The notes: a model not told the origin generated them from the sequence alone. Positions 22,490 through 36,171 are shown, counted from the first letter of the stretch. The stretch is DNA of 64,000 nucleotides from Ostrinia nubilalis (GCF_963855985.1 NC_087090.1:18226501-18290500), one strand, 5' to 3'. Translations and numbers: made by a program.

Positions 22490-22934
22490 ATCAGCGTCAA
22501 ATAGATCGTGACACCCAAAGAAGCCAAAAAGTTCGCAAAAGTCTTTGTAAAAATTGAAATAAGGTTGTGTTGTCTACTTTTTGACCACTTGGAAAGTCAC
22601 GAACCAATTGACGCTTACCGTACCGATTAAGATTAGTAGCCTTTATTATCATTGGCCAAATACTTCTGTAAATGAAGTGATTACGGACACAGAAGATTAA
22701 ATAAATTGCATCATTGACTGAGTCTCCTGATTGATATCCTTTTTAAACTCGCGGTAAACCTTTTATTGCCCGATAATCGCGCAATCGAGTAATAGCACTG
22801 TAATGGCTGCATTAATCAATCGAGTCAATCAAATAGCGTAATCGGACCACAAATAGCGGGATAAATTATAATTTAACGAACGGAGCCCTGAGCGACCCTA
22901 TTATCGCGGTGTTTCCAAAATTTATGCGCCGATA
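22490..22934. other. No gene seen
   Basis: Non-coding. Relatively rich in taatcg/cgattaa motifs between 22740 and 22900, which might be regulatory. No proof. Confidence 0.4.
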
Positions 22935-23375
22935 AAAAAAGTTTTATGCACACTTTGGGCGCCTGGCGGCAGCTGCGCGGCAATTACTGTAGCTCGTAGT
23001 TTTGCTGTGACATCTCATAAGGGACTTGCTGATAATTGAGTTCAAAAAGTTGATTGTATTATTGGTATACCAGTTTATTACTACTTATAAACTTAAAATA
23101 CTTTTCAAAATGCAATGAATACACTCACCTTAACCTACAATATCCTTGCAGATAGGCAATTAGCGTTTTGTAATTTACTTAAACGAATATTTTATTTTTG
23201 CCATCTCTGAAAAGCGTTTCGATTACCATACATCATAGATATCTAGAGGTACTGCCAAAATGCATTTACCAATTATTTTTATGCACACTTTAGCGCCTGG
23301 CAACAATATTGTGGCAATTATTGCAACTTGTAACAAGATTGCTGTAATTTTCAGAAGAGATTTGGTGTTAATTTT
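22935..23375. repeat. Diverged local duplication of about 110 bp
   Basis: 22937-23045 and 23268-23375 share 'ttttatgcacacttt', 'gcgcctggc', 'ggcaattactg/ggcaattattg', a following 'gctgtga/gctgtaa' block and 'tgctgataatt/tggtgttaatt'. The direct orientation and about 330 bp spacing suggest an old tandem duplication. No ORF. Confidence 0.6.
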
Positions 23376-23734
23376 TGTGACGATCGTAAACCTGAACTTG
23401 AAGTCTTAACTAGGATTCTGTACTTAGTTTTGTTTGTATACTTAATAATAATCAAAGGTAGGTAGGTATTGTAGCATTACATCCAGAAGTAAAGTACCTA
23501 AATGGTCAAAAATAAATAAATTCACCTTCGCTGCCAGGCACTTGCGATTCAAAGGCCGTTATTCAAAAATACAGTTGCATAATTTGAGTGCCGTGTGAGC
23601 ATTATGCAGGCACACGGCATCATTTGCACCGCGAACATGGAACACATTAAAACTCCATTATAGAAGGTTTACATTCAAGTCCGTGTCTCACAAGTATAGT
23701 GTGAAAATATTGTTGTTGTCTTAGGTTTCAATAG

Positions 23735-23996
23735 ACTTTTTCCCATGGCTTCGCCCGCGTGTTTTGTATGTCGCAGAAAAACAATGTTGCGCGCGTTTCT
23801 ATTTAAAAAATCGGGATAAAACATATCATATTATTATGTCTTTTCCCGGGATTCAAACTATCACTATACCCATCAAAATTTGTTTAATAGTTTAGGCGTG
23901 AAAGCGTAACAGACATTTTTATGCTTAACAAGGCAGGTATTTGACCGCAATCGCACCTAGAGTTACTTTCGCATTTAATATTAGTAGGGATTAGTA
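23735..23996 (+). repeat. Interspersed repeat, 'cccgcg' family C
   Basis: Starts 'catggcttcgcccgcgtg', has a 'cccgggattcaaact' block, then 'gtttaggcgtgaaagcgtaa', and ends 'gttactttcgcattta'. Common lepidopteran short repeat; other copies at 36781-37015, 38755-38945, 51238-51660 and a degenerate one at 1130-1262. The right part is interrupted by about 45 bp near 23915-23958. Confidence 0.7.
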
Positions 23997-25179
23997 TGCA
24001 GGTAGGAATAGGGATGTAAATAGTTAGGTACTCTTCTATAATATACAAAATATCTAACTTATTTAATAAAATATCTTTATAACTAACATTTTCAATGTAT
24101 CGCTGTTGGTTTCTATAAATAAATAAATAAAGGGTGTAGGATTATATTCGCCTAAATATGCATGCCAATTTCTAATATTACCTAGCTACAAAATAAATGA
24201 GCAATTACAGTCAATTACTAAACCCCTTGTTATTCTATTGAACCATTCATTTCCTCACTTGGAGACGTACCTATTCTAAAACACTCAATAAGTTCATTCA
24301 TCAGAAAAACTCCTTTTGTACAAAAATAGTGAGTAAGCTATTGGGGACATTCAAAGACTCCATATTATACGCCTTCAATTATATCCGCCTTTCAAGTAGA
24401 AATATATTTCTAGAGCTTCGTGTCAGGTGAAAGACGTTTTAAGTAAAAATATAACATGTAGGTATGTCTGTCAGATAAACTTTGCTTGATAATTGTACAT
24501 TGACAATGAAACAGTATAAAATGTAGGTACTATTAAGGAAGCAATAAACTTATTGAGTACCTATTTATGTTCTTCATAAATTTTCATTATGTTTTAAGTG
24601 TTGAGAAGAACTTATAGAAACTTGATTTCATGACATTATTTCATATTTGACTTCATAACATTTTATGAATATTTAGACACAAGGGATTTTCAAAAGCAAG
24701 GGGTCGATGTATAACTTTATAAGACAATGCAGTATTCAATTGTTATACCTACATTCTTTGTTGTAAGGCATGGTAAGAGAAAAAAAAACCATTAATTTTG
24801 TATGCTAAGTTGTGTTATATTATTATAAGCTGTATGTTTTCCTAATAAAGGAATTCTGTAAAAAGCTAATTCTACGCTACTGTCGTTTACCGCTCACAGC
24901 TGATTATATAACCCAAGCATTAGTTTGCCTTAGTGCTCTATTTACAAACGAATTGACGGTGGAAACCTATTTAAACGCTTCTGCTTCGGAAACTAAGTCA
25001 TATTTTCCTTTAAAGTTTCCGAGGTATGGCTTAATAAAATCTCGCGGTTGAAATGCGACAGCTTTGTTGATAAAGTTCAAAGTTTTCCATTTCTGTCTTC
25101 AAATGGAGATATATATTTTTATTCTCTGTCATTTTATTTTTTCTTATGTGAACAGACTGTTTTAACATGGTCGATCATT
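23997..25179. other. No gene seen
   Basis: AT-rich non-coding sequence with an ATAA-rich stretch at 24116-24134. Confidence 0.5.
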
Positions 25180-25180
25180 A

Positions 25181-25334
25181 AGGCCCAGACCTTGACCAGT
25201 TCAAATCGGTTTCAAACTGGTCGCGTCATGTGTGGTCTCTCAACGGACGCTATGGCAGAAGCTTAGATGCAACTCAAAAGTAACTAGAAGTTGCAGTTTC
25301 GTTGCAGTTGCGTTTCACCGTGTGTTCTGGGCCT
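25181..25334. mobile_element. MITE with AGGCCCAGA termini
   Basis: AGGCCCAGA at the left end and TCTGGGCCT at the right, each bordered by TA. About 155 bp, with internal paired motifs gttgcagtttcgttgcagttgc near the right end. It resembles the larger element at 37479-37699, whose termini are also GGCCCAG/CTGGGCC. Confidence 0.7.
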
Positions 25335-25336
25335 TA

Positions 25337-26199
25337 CTGTCAACTTTTGTGAAACTGAAATGTGTGATCGTTAGGTAAAAAGCCCAATTATGAAATACCT
25401 CCGTGAAATCTTGTAATTTCCCGTACATTGAAACTTTAATTTTGAAATTCAAACGTAACTATGTACGTACTTTGTATCTAAAAGGCACAGTTCTTAACAA
25501 GGACTCTGCATTGGATTTCCATTTTAACTTAACTCACTGTACTCCGGAGCTTTGTCAAAGCTGCCCCAGATTTAATATATTCGAGGGAACGTACGGCAGT
25601 GAACGGGCCTTAGCTAAAGTGATTCGTGAAGTGTTTCGGGATTCGTTATTTAAATTGAAACGGTCTTATTTCTACTCAGGTGGCAGGAAGTCGTGCTTAT
25701 GGAACGTTAAGTTTACGTCTGGTAGAGTTTCCTGATGTCGATTTGTTCATTACATTAGAGATTTAAGGATTTTATAGGCCATAGGGTAGGCAGACTTTTA
25801 GGATATTATGATTGAGGACCCTTTTATGAATTTTGATTGTTGAGTTGCATTAAAGGGTGGGATTCTAGTTATAAGTGTATCAAATAACAATTTATGATTT
25901 TTAAAAGTATACAAAATTTTTTGATGATTAACTTTAACATTGAAAAAGTTCAGACAGCAAAAATAAAGCTAAGACTGATAACAAAAAGTTTTACTTTGAT
26001 AAATTTTCCATAGCTAATAAATGGCTAAAGCCGAGAGTCGGATAGGTTGTTATCTCACCGAGCTGCGCCAATAACGGGCCTCCATAACAGTTCCTAACAA
26101 ACTTCCCTGTTTTAGAAGCTAACAACTGGGTGGAAACACGTTCAGTAGACTCATCTGACTAAGAGATTTATCTCGTGGAACCCTAAAGCTTCAGCCAAA
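25337..26199. other. No gene seen
   Basis: An open frame at 25403-25735 (plus) has no recognisable domain and is not called. The rest is AT-rich non-coding. Confidence 0.4.
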
Positions 26200-26311
26200 C
26201 CAACGCGTGCAGATCGCGTTGGCGATGGCGATCACTGCGCGTGCAATGACAGGAGCGCGTCCTGTCATTGATCGCGAGTCTTGTCATTGTTCGCGCGTCC
26301 TGTCATTGGCC
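26200..26311. repeat. GC-rich hairpin cluster
   Basis: Back-to-back inverted repeats: CCAACGCG/CGCGTTGG (26200-26222) and CAATGACAGGA/TCCTGTCATTG (26244-26270). Two further direct copies of tcntgtcattg follow, separated by tcgcg motifs. GC-rich in an AT-rich setting. Confidence 0.65.
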
Positions 26312-28313
26312 TATGGCCATGAGCCCGCGGTAACAATATTTCTATTGTGTCGCGATTCGCTGTTGCATACTTCACTTACTACGTCTTCGTCGCTACATTC
26401 TAGACAATATAGTCGTCAAATCTGGTGTCGTTTTGACTTGATCGATCCAACGCATGGTCGATTTGTCACACGTTCTTGGCTTTAACTTTTCCGTGCACCA
26501 CTAGTCGTTCTTCACATGTTTTGTTGTCTCTACTTGTGATAAGTCCAAAGAAAACTTACGTAACTTACTCGTGACGCTTATGAAAGACCACGGCGCATAG
26601 CACATAAGAATCACCATCACCACAGTGAATACTAGCTTCTTTTGAGTAGGTATTTTAACGGTATACAAACATGATCCTTTTACCACATTTTTGTGCAATT
26701 TTCAATGCGTTCTGATCTTCATGCTTTTGTTTTTTAACACATCCGAAAACAACACTTCCTTCACTCTCAATTCCTTGATGCTAACAAAGTTGCCTGAGCC
26801 TACTGCTGGTCCTCCCATTGCGGTAACAGCATCTGAAACTATCACTCACGCTTTTTGCGGAGTCGGATGGCGAAGTTGCCTATGGGAATTGGAAGTTTTG
26901 CAATAAAACGCCGGGCATAAGCCGCTGCTTCACGGTTCAGTCCGCAGATTGATTGGCAGAAGATGCCCTGATGTGATCTTCACGCCCCAAATAATGGCTG
27001 GCAACTTTCGACTGAGGTTTTGTAGCTTTTGTAGTTTGTTGTTTGGAGGGAATTGATATTACAAATAGTAATTATTCATGTAAAGTTCCTATACTTTCCT
27101 ATGATAATTACTTTAGCGCAAGATTATTTACCTTTTATTTTACCACCACATAAATATTCATTAAACCACATTTCTCTTCTGCATATATGTGTGCAATCAA
27201 ACCATGGATGTTGAATTTCATTTGAACCACTCTCCGGAACTCGATTGAGCTTCAATTTTGCATAAATTAGTCAGTTGAGAAGGCTACAATACAAATTATG
27301 GTGTCCAGTGTTGATGTGATAGTCGAGCTGAAACAATATGCTCAGTGTATGGCTTTTATTATTGTTAATAATATGGAATGATTCCACATAGTTTTCTGAA
27401 TTTATTTCAAAAAAGCTTTTTTACAGCTTTTTTATTTGAATAATAAATACACTTATACCAAAGTATGGCAAGTTCGCAACAATCTCACACAGACCCGTGA
27501 CTTCTCAGTCACTTAGCTTCTCACTCTCGCTTCAATACGTCAACTTCGAAAGTGTAAATTGGATATGTGACCCCGGAGGCTAGATAAGACGAGATTACAT
27601 CTGCCGACTTAATATCACTTTACACTTTGATCAGTTTCGATACACAGTGTTGCCGGCACTTCACACTATTTTGTTGCAAACTCACACGTATGACAACGAT
27701 ATAAGGTGCCACAGGTTTTATCTTTTGTTGTCATGTCTGTATAAAAGTCAGTTAAGCAATCAGTTAGATTGACTTGAAGTGAAATATAACCGCAGCTATT
27801 CGTCTCGCTTCAAGATAATAAAAGAGGTAGATAGGTACTCTTTGTTTAAACATACAAAAAATGAAAGAAATATGAAATTGAATCTTTCGCGAGGAAGCGC
27901 TCTCTCTCCCAGACAAATAATATGGACTTAGGTTCCTGCATCTTCTATTGTAAGACCATAGTAAGATTTGAACTCACGGTCATCCGCATCCTAGTTAAGA
28001 ATCTAGTTCAATCGATTCAATCAGGATGACGGAACTTTGCGAAAGTAATCTGTCCGATTGAATGTTTGCGTCACGCGTCCCCCGCGACCGATCGCAGCTA
28101 CGCTTTATTTATGTTAGTCGCTCCCGTGAAACTGGGCAAATATCTACGCCCTCGCTCTTTAAGGTGTATCTTCCACGGATGTCAAAACATAGCATAAGGT
28201 ATACGGCTTGAAAGAACCTGCTTGATAAAATATAAGTCATTGACTGACGAGACAATAGACACAATATAAATTTTATTGGAAGCGCCCAACTTGTAAATTG
28301 TCTTAATTGGCGA
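26312..28313. other. No intact gene; possible decayed coding sequence 26380-26980 (minus)
   Basis: Between 26380 and 26980 the minus strand has protein-like but broken frames (for example RTCDKSTMRWIDQVKTTPDL and KIPTQKKLVFTVVMVILMCY). The first resembles the basic Trp-rich tail seen after LINE reverse transcriptases, but I cannot assign it. The remainder is non-coding. Confidence 0.3.
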
Positions 28314-28372
28314 ACAAAGAATAAACATAGCTAGCACGGGACTACTCCCACCTCTCGTTCCCACCGCTGCAA
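28314..28372 (-). repeat. Interspersed repeat, family R (partial)
   Basis: Minus-strand copy of the 'gtgggaacgagaggtggga' module. Only the end of the repeat is present. Confidence 0.65.
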
Positions 28373-30630
28373 CACCAAATATAGCTAGCAAATTAATTCT
28401 TTTGTTTGGAATTGGTTTCCAGATCGGGAAATGTAATTTCACATTATCATGCTTAATATGTCCAGAATGAATATAGTTAGAACTATTCGTTACACAGTGG
28501 TTTTCTGCCTACATAGTTTTGTTAACAAGCATTTTGCAACGAGAATGTACAAGTCCGATGTGCTGGCATTTGTTTAAGTATGCAAAACGCATTACGATTT
28601 GTGTATTTAAAAATACCTCATTACCCCTGTAAATTACCGGATGCGTTGCGTTTATAAATCGTCCCCGTCAGTCCCCTGTCCCCTTATTTATGTTTGCTGT
28701 CCCGATAACAGCGTACAAATGTTTTCCGGACTTCGCCTTGGGGGTTTACGGCTAAATATTTACCTGCGATGCGTTATTTTTCTTAACCCCAGCCGATATG
28801 GTTGTCCCTCTTATCGGACCGTAAGAACCATACTATAATATTTGCCACATGATCGTGCCAAAGTTGTTAATTGTGAACTAATAATTCTTTATTGACTAGT
28901 TGATTGATACAAGGCCCTAATCAAACCGGGAATAGTGACTTTATGACTGAAATTTTGTGTCTCAAATAGAACTCAGAATCCAAATCTATGGGTTTGGTAG
29001 CTAATCGTGGTAATTTTAAGATGGTTTTAAGACTGTGTTTTGTAATAGTAGATGGTAGTCCATTTTCACTGGATCGTCCCTACGACAGTAGATTATGCAA
29101 ACGTACAATACATTTCTTCATCCTAAAAATAGAATGAACGATAGAGCTTTTGATCTGATCTTCAACGTAGTAAAACTTCACTCAAAGCAATAATAACTAG
29201 TATTACATAAAACTATAAATGGATTCTTGCTCTTCTACAAATTAACTTTTCACTTCTTCGACTTTGTATGGGGAATTTGAATTTTTATCACTTTGCCTTT
29301 GTTGCTTCGTTGTAAAAGTTGCTGATCCGTGAATTATTCCGTAGAAAACAGCACTTACGAGTATGTGCCTTCTTTATGAAGCTAGTGACTTAGGTTTGGC
29401 GTCCTATTAGGCTATATTTACGTTTCTATTTTTAAACAAACGCCTTTATACGTAAGTAAAGTACTTAACTCTGTGTGTTACCTCTTAAATCAACTGATTT
29501 GTCTTGGTAATAAGAGACGAGACCTTTTTAGAAGAGAACATAATGTTAATTTTTGTTTCATTAATAAATTCTGAAAAGTGTGAATTTGGAGATGAATAAG
29601 TTGTAGGTAAATGCGAAATTTTTGATCGCGTTTTCAATGTTCAGTAAAAAATTTCAATCAAAAATCGATACCCACGCGGCATAAGCCGCATAAAAGAACT
29701 AGTGAACCGTAAATGATAATTTTAGCATCCGCTATCATATCTCGCTCTGGAGGATGCCTTTACCCCGACAAACAGGGGGTCAGATATTTCCAGGGTTGCT
29801 ACCGCGGTGATTGGCGGCGCGGAATAACAGGTAGCAGCCCTGCACTGGAGATGAGTTTCCGTTGCTTCGTGTTTTCGTTACTGATAACTGATGGATTCGG
29901 AGAAATAAGAATTTTCGGACGTTTGTTATTTTGAACTTTAGTCTTGTTTGGATACGTAGTTACTTTTTTGTCCAATACGAAATATCTCACCTGATGGAAA
30001 GTGATGATTAGGCCAAAGGTTAACTTACTTAAAATTATGCTGAAAAATGATTTGTTTGCAGGAATTTCAAGTGATAACGACATTGTGAAAAATATAGGCC
30101 GTTAACTTGGTCTCCTTAGCTTAGCTACCACAAACAAATTCTAGCTATTTCTAAAATCTAAACAAAAACAAAACTTACGTCAAAATATAACAGCACCTAA
30201 ATTCGCCTTTTAGATCATAAATAGTGAAAAAGTTTTACCACACTCAAAGACATCTTAACACGTGACAAAATATTCATGTACAAAAAAGCCAATACACATT
30301 ATAATGTGCCAGTAGCACGGAAGCAATCTCGGCTCGTAGATGCCGAAGCGTCATACATAATCGTCAGAAGCCCCCCCTACCGATAAATGTGGGGAGCACT
30401 CTCGGGCGCCATATTTCAGAGCGGTCTTATGAAATTCTCGCCGCGATTGTTCAGGTGCTTAACTTCTGAAATGCTGGTGTCTAACTATACCCGTATACAA
30501 TAAAGACTTTACACTTCTACTCGTGTTATTCGTTGAAAACTTTTTCGTTGAACAATCAGCTCTTTTTACTCTATTTGTTTCGTTCTCGCATTGCCCCGCA
30601 TATCCCCACAGCTGTTCAAACGATTTAATC
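28373..30630. other. No gene seen
   Basis: Non-coding, AT-rich. Open frames near 28640 and 29710-30080 show no domain or splice context and are not called. Confidence 0.45.
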
Positions 30631-30871
30631 TAAATATATAACTCAAAGGTGACTGACTGACTGAGACTAACTGACTGACTGACTGACTGACATAGTGATC
30701 TATCAACGCACAGCCCAAACCACTGGATGGATCGGGCTGAGGCATGCAGGTAGGTATTATGACGTAAGCAGCCGCTAAGAAAGGATTTTACGAAACTCCA
30801 CCTCTAAGGGGTAACTCCAACTAAGGGGGTAAAACGAGATCCACGCGTACGAAGTCGCGGGCGGCCGCTAG
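30631..30871 (+). repeat. Interspersed repeat, 'gcggccgctag' family G
   Basis: Begins 'taaatatataactcaaaggt', then a (TGAC)n microsatellite, 'tagtgatctatcaacgcaca', 'ggattttacgaaactccacc', and ends 'gcgggcggccgctag'. Copies: 39316-39740 (minus, interrupted), 53216-53412 (plus), and a long relative at 55420-56466. Confidence 0.8.
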
Positions 30872-33392
30872 AAAGTTATAAATAAATTAAACTTAAATGA
30901 AATTAAACTTTGATGATTAAACACATTTAAAATTATTTATTAAATTCATACAATGTGTAAAAAATTAAGAGTCCATAACTCCGGATAATCCGGAAATACT
31001 TGTGTTCTTCACATAAACTTTTGCCGCAAACCCAAAACCGTAATTTGTCCAATAAGCAAACCATTATGTAAAACGGCCATCTAAAGCTATCATGTACGTC
31101 AGCTAAACTGTGATAGAGTCACATTACGAACGTAGGAAATGTATTAATATAACTTGGTGTCACCAGACGGTTCGTATATTCTAGTCTCCATGACCTTGGA
31201 GTATCCCTGAAGTATTGTGTCACCCCTCACTTCTTTACGGTGCAATTTTGCAAGCTGGCACTGACAATGTAACGGCACTCTCCATCAAGGAACGGGAAAT
31301 GAAATTGGTAAATCACTAGAAGAGATTTTGCCTTAATAAAGTCACTTTATGACACACGTAAAAAGTACCTCTGAATGTATGTTTGAAACGGGTTTCTTTG
31401 ACAGAAAAGTAGAGTAACGTTAACTTAGGGCTCATTCATAGATCATTGCAAGGTGTGAGACAGGTGAAATCTAAAGGAGAGAATGAAATTCAGATCATTC
31501 GCGAATTTGACATTAGTCGTTCCTTTTAAACACACTCAAAAATAAATTGTTTTCTTTACTTATCAATGCTTACTATGATATCTTATTTTAGTTGTAATAC
31601 GGGCGAAGAAACCTTTTTGCACCAAAAGGTCGGTATACATGACCAACTATACCGTTCTAAATTCACAAATTATAATCTAGGTTACGGTTTTCTAAGGAAA
31701 ATTATATCCACAAAAACGTATTGAACTATCTAAAAGCAATTCACCGGGTCTTTATAAGAACTTAGGTCGTTAGTTGGAGATTAAACTTATTCTTCATAGC
31801 CGAGATGCTTAATGGCTTTTCTCAGAATTAATTAGAATAAGGTCGCCGACCCCTGGCGGGGCCCGCAGCCAATCAGTCGAGGTTAAGTTTTAATTTGGTA
31901 TTTCTTAGAATTTATAGATAGTTTATAATATCTGTGCTCTATGTGTCTATTTTAGAACTTTTCTTAAGTATTTTCTACTCTTCAACAACAAAGAAAAATG
32001 TAAGCACTGTTTGTCAACTTAACTCGGAAGTAATTTCTATACGACTGACATGAATCCAGCAGATTCAGATGTCTTAAGGTGTCCACGGACGCACTAAGCC
32101 ACGATGTAAAAAAAATATTTTTTCCAACCAGCAATGTCATAACCAAAACATAGCTTACACAAAGTGATTTTTCCAGTTCGGGGGAGGTAAAAACTACTAG
32201 ACTTTGGTCTAGTCATTGAACAAGTTCATACCGTTTCTATACTTGTCTATTTCTTTTTTGGTTTTGTCTGTCATCTTAAAATGTTAGGAACTTTAGTCAC
32301 ATACAAAGCAATCAGCCACCGACCGATAAAACAATATGAAACTTCAACACAACAAGATGTGATATCTGGCTCTTTGTTCGCTTAAAGCGATCGTTCTTGC
32401 CAGTTCAATTCTGTTTTATTGCAATCCCCAGTCCCCGGGGACTGATGATGACGCATAAACTGGTTTATGTCCAGGCTGATCTCTGGACACGCTAAGATTG
32501 TATTTTTTGATAGTTCTTACGACTAATTTAGTCTCTCAAAAGTTGTAACAACAACTTTATGAAGTTGTATCTTTATTGTCTGTGCAAATATGACTATTCT
32601 TAGCCAGAATCGTTTATAACTAAGTCAAAACTTCACCGCTCACCAGTAAAAGCTTAAATTTATTTACGAAACTCTAAATCTGAATACTTCTAAGTAAATA
32701 ATAAGTTTATTCAATTTCTCGTCAGTTTAAAAGGGTAAAACATAAGTAAAGCTCTAGTTACAATCTCTCACTTAAGAATTTTTACAATAACTTGATAAGA
32801 CCCCGTATGATCAGGCCAAATACGTTTCAGGATGTTTGACTGAACAGAAAAATACGTCTGAATTCCGCTTGAACTAACACTCGTATCATCGGACTCAATA
32901 TCGATATTCATTTTCGCTGTTTGATCAAATCATCTCGATACGGATGATCCTAATTAATTAGTCTATTCAAGTGCTCCGCCATATTTGTTTGTCTGTTTGC
33001 TCTCACTTCAAACAGATGGAGGGCCCTCGAGATCCAATGCTGCTGCTGATGTTTGTAGCAGAACGAGTAGGCAAATCTCTTTCAGTTTTAATAGAGAAAT
33101 ATGAAGCACATATTTTACTTTGTTCTCTATAAAACTGGGCGTTTCTCGTCGTTATGTTCGCATACTTATGATGTTAAAATAATGAACGCGAGTCGCGTAA
33201 TGGCAAATTGCGGCCAAAAAATTCATTTCAACTCTGATTAAGCGGCGCGGCGTGGTCGTAACAATCATTTTTAATTTTAATATTATGTTGGTACCGTGCG
33301 CGAGTACCGAGTATTTATAACATACACAAACAGTCTTGGTCTTTATAGATGTAATAAATAGGTAACTCATTATTACATTATAATCCAAAATA
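30872..33392. other. No gene seen
   Basis: Non-coding. Contains a perfect 16-bp palindrome cagtccccggggactg (32429-32444) followed by a small hairpin cataaac/gtttatg (about 32454-32469). Confidence 0.5.
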
Positions 33393-34498
33393 CAGTGTGA
33401 GTCACGTTAAAGTGTACATATGAAAATAGATGAAACTAGACCTATTTTTATCGACAAAAAAGTGGTCAAAATTTTTTTGAGATTTTTTTTTAATTTTTTA
33501 TAGAATTTTTTTTCTTCCAAATACTTATTGTAAAGAAAACGTAATAACTTTTAAACTAAGCGGTATATCCTGATAAAATAAAAACAGTAATAATGCTAAA
33601 TAACAGGCAATACTAAAAAACACATAAAATCCAAAAAAAATTCCAACAAATAATAAAAAATGATACTTTTTGAAAAAAATCTGCTTAAAAATTCGTGTTT
33701 TTTTGGTTATTTGATAAATTTCTCTAAAAAATGCCCCTATAACCGGTGGTTTTTATTACTTTGTATTATTCTCTACCGTATTACCTTCGTAAAACCAAAA
33801 ATCGCATGTCTCTATCCCTATCACAACGTTTGCAATGATCGTTTGAACTAAGCCTCTCCTGGCGCGCCATTCAACGCTTCGTTAACAACAAAACTGAAAA
33901 TGGCTCTAGATTTGTAATTTTGATAAAGACAAGTTAGATTTCAAATAAAAACAAAAGATTTCCAAGTAAAATAAGCATTTTAGTTAAAATTAAAATTGTC
34001 TCTACCTGTAGCGGAGAATAATGTTGTGGCAGGCCTTTGTTCAAACGATCATAGCAAATGTTGTGATAGGGATAGAGACATGCGATTTTTGGTTTTACAA
34101 AGATAATACGATAGAGAACAATACAAAGTAATAAAAACCACCGGTTATAGGGGCATTTTTTGGAGAAATTTATCAAATAACCAAAAAACCACGAATTTTT
34201 AAGCAGTTTTTTTTTTCAAAAAGTATCATTTTTTATTATTTGTTGGCCTTTTTTGCGTATTTTATGTATTTTTTTAGTATCGCCTGTTATTTAGCATTAT
34301 TACTGTTTTTATTTTATCAGGATATACTGCTTAGTTTAAAAGTTATTACGTTTTCTTTACAATAAGTAATTGGAAGAAAAAAAATTCTATAAAAAATTAA
34401 AAAAAAAATCTCAAAAACTTTTTGACCTCTTTTTTGTCGATAAAAACAGGTCTAGTTTCATTTATTTTCATATGTACACTTTAACGTGACTCACACTG
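33393..34498. mobile_element. 1.1 kb foldback (long-TIR) DNA element, copy B
   Basis: Second copy of the 1288-2391 element: CAGTGTGAGTCACGTTAAAG at the left, its complement at the right, TA on both sides (33391-33392, 34499-34500). Arms of about 450 bp surround the same loop with 'ctggcgcgccattcaacgct'. The two copies differ by scattered substitutions and small indels. Both arms have short open frames of the same inverted sequence; I regard these as by-products of arm symmetry, not genes. Confidence 0.92.
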
Positions 34499-34500
34499 TA

Positions 34501-35544
34501 TAGTCATACAAGAATGTAGAAGGCACTAGTATTTAGACTGCATTTTCATACTATTTATTTTAATTTCATCTTTGACTGCTGCTAACCAATTCACCTGCAC
34601 TAGACGAGACGTTTCTTTACATGCCGGGACCGTTTGATTTAACAAGCTGCGTTTCTCAGAAAACTTCTTAGATTTCCAAAGCATTGTGCGGCTGACTGTA
34701 CTGATATGAGTGTGTATTATTTGCGCTACCCGTATGTACACTCGGCGTGTTTGCCGGTTCATAAGCGATGTTTGTCTAATCGTTATCACGCATGAACAAT
34801 CAGGCGCTGTTGTAGCGACTGTACCTATGTATGGACAAAGCATTTTGTCTATAAGACGAGAAAAAAAGAAAACGGGTATTAGTGAAAAAGAAGACGTGAA
34901 AATGACGTGTTCTCATCATAACGAATACCGTTAGGTTCATGGTGGTCACGGTGAATGCGACTCGCATTACGTTTAAATTATCATCTGAACCTGATATATT
35001 TTTTAAGAAAACTAGATTCAGTTCCCAGCGTAAAAAAAATAAAAGTAAAACTCGGCCACTACACATATGAATAAAAATAGCCCGGCGAAAAAGGCCAGAT
35101 GTAACCGAGTTAAAAATTAAGCACCCATCTCGTTTGCAAGCGCCTGGACAGCGCAGATTTAATGAACACAAATGATGCAAACATGCCCCGGCTAAAAGGG
35201 ACCATGTAGGGACGCTGGAAAGTCGATGTTATTTTGTCGATGTAGCTTTGAAGACCTTCAAATATCAGGTATTTTTATAGTTTAAATTCAAATTCTTCTT
35301 TACCTATTTTGCTCCATCTTTCTGACAAGTTATAAAAGTGCAAAAGTTCCTATAGTCTGTGTAAAAGTCTAAGTGTAAAAGTCTACAATATTCACGCCGC
35401 AGCTGAACCAATTATAATTTATGATAATTATAGTAGTAGGTAGATATGTAAGATGCGACCAAGGAGAAGGATCAGGATAAATATTTAAAAAACAGACCGA
35501 AAACTACGCGGCGCAAGCCACGGAAGGACAGTAGAAGTTACTGA
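34501..35544. other. No gene seen
   Basis: Non-coding. Open frames on both strands (34526-35180) lack any domain. Confidence 0.45.
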
Positions 35545-35650
35545 GGCTGGGTTGCACTATCTTTCTTTAACTTTAACAAACGTCAAAAATCTGTCAATCT
35601 TCAAACAAAATGCACCGGTTATCGTTAAAGTGAAGTGGAGCAACTCGGCC
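35545..35650. mobile_element. MITE with GGGTTGCACC termini
   Basis: Left end GGCTGGGTTGCAC and right end GCAACTCGGCC, with 'aacaaacgtcaaaaatctgt' and 'gcaccggttatcgttaaag' inside. Same family as 61521-61638 and the interrupted copy at 40403-42714. A common lepidopteran MITE type without ORF. Confidence 0.8.
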
Positions 35651-36171
35651 TTAGTTGTTCAAAAGCACGCGTAAAGTTTCGTAGCCTCTCTTTTGTGGTG
35701 TGTGTAAAAAGTCATTCCAACAGCCCAATGACCCAGTTATGATAAGAGTAAAGACATTCCATCGACAGTTCCCCATCGCGGAGCATCCCTTTTTGGATTT
35801 TCCGTATCGAGTGCAGTATTGCACTTACAAAGAATACGTCGTCAAAAGGAATGTATTCGAATCCGGTTACAGCCCGTATTCGTTGTAAAGGATTTATTTT
35901 CGGAAAAAGTGCATTTCAAAGAACCTTCGCTGCAGTGCGCTCGCGAGGTAAAAGGGGTAACGCGAGCATTGTGTGCACAGTCGGCGCCAATACAGTTTAG
36001 CAATTCGGGGAATAAGATGGCGAGATGTTATCTACTGAATCAGAGAATAAAATATCGATATTTTCCTTTGAAGTCGAATATAGGTTTAAAATGCATATGT
36101 ATTAGGGACTAGGGAAAGTGGTCGTCAATGTAATAAGGCTTAAATGCCTAATTATGTTTGATACAAACTTG

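Noticed and set aside
26501..26980. Decayed transposon protein on the minus strand
   Set aside because: Protein-like stretches exist, but they are too broken to assign to any family, so not called as a gene.
33660..34176. Mirror-image open frames of 60-80 codons in both arms of the foldback element
   Set aside because: They are the same sequence read from each arm. No domain is recognisable, and they are explained by the inverted repeat itself.
34526..35180. Open frames of 105 and 126 codons on the minus strand
   Set aside because: No domain, low-complexity translation, and they overlap plus-strand frames of similar length.
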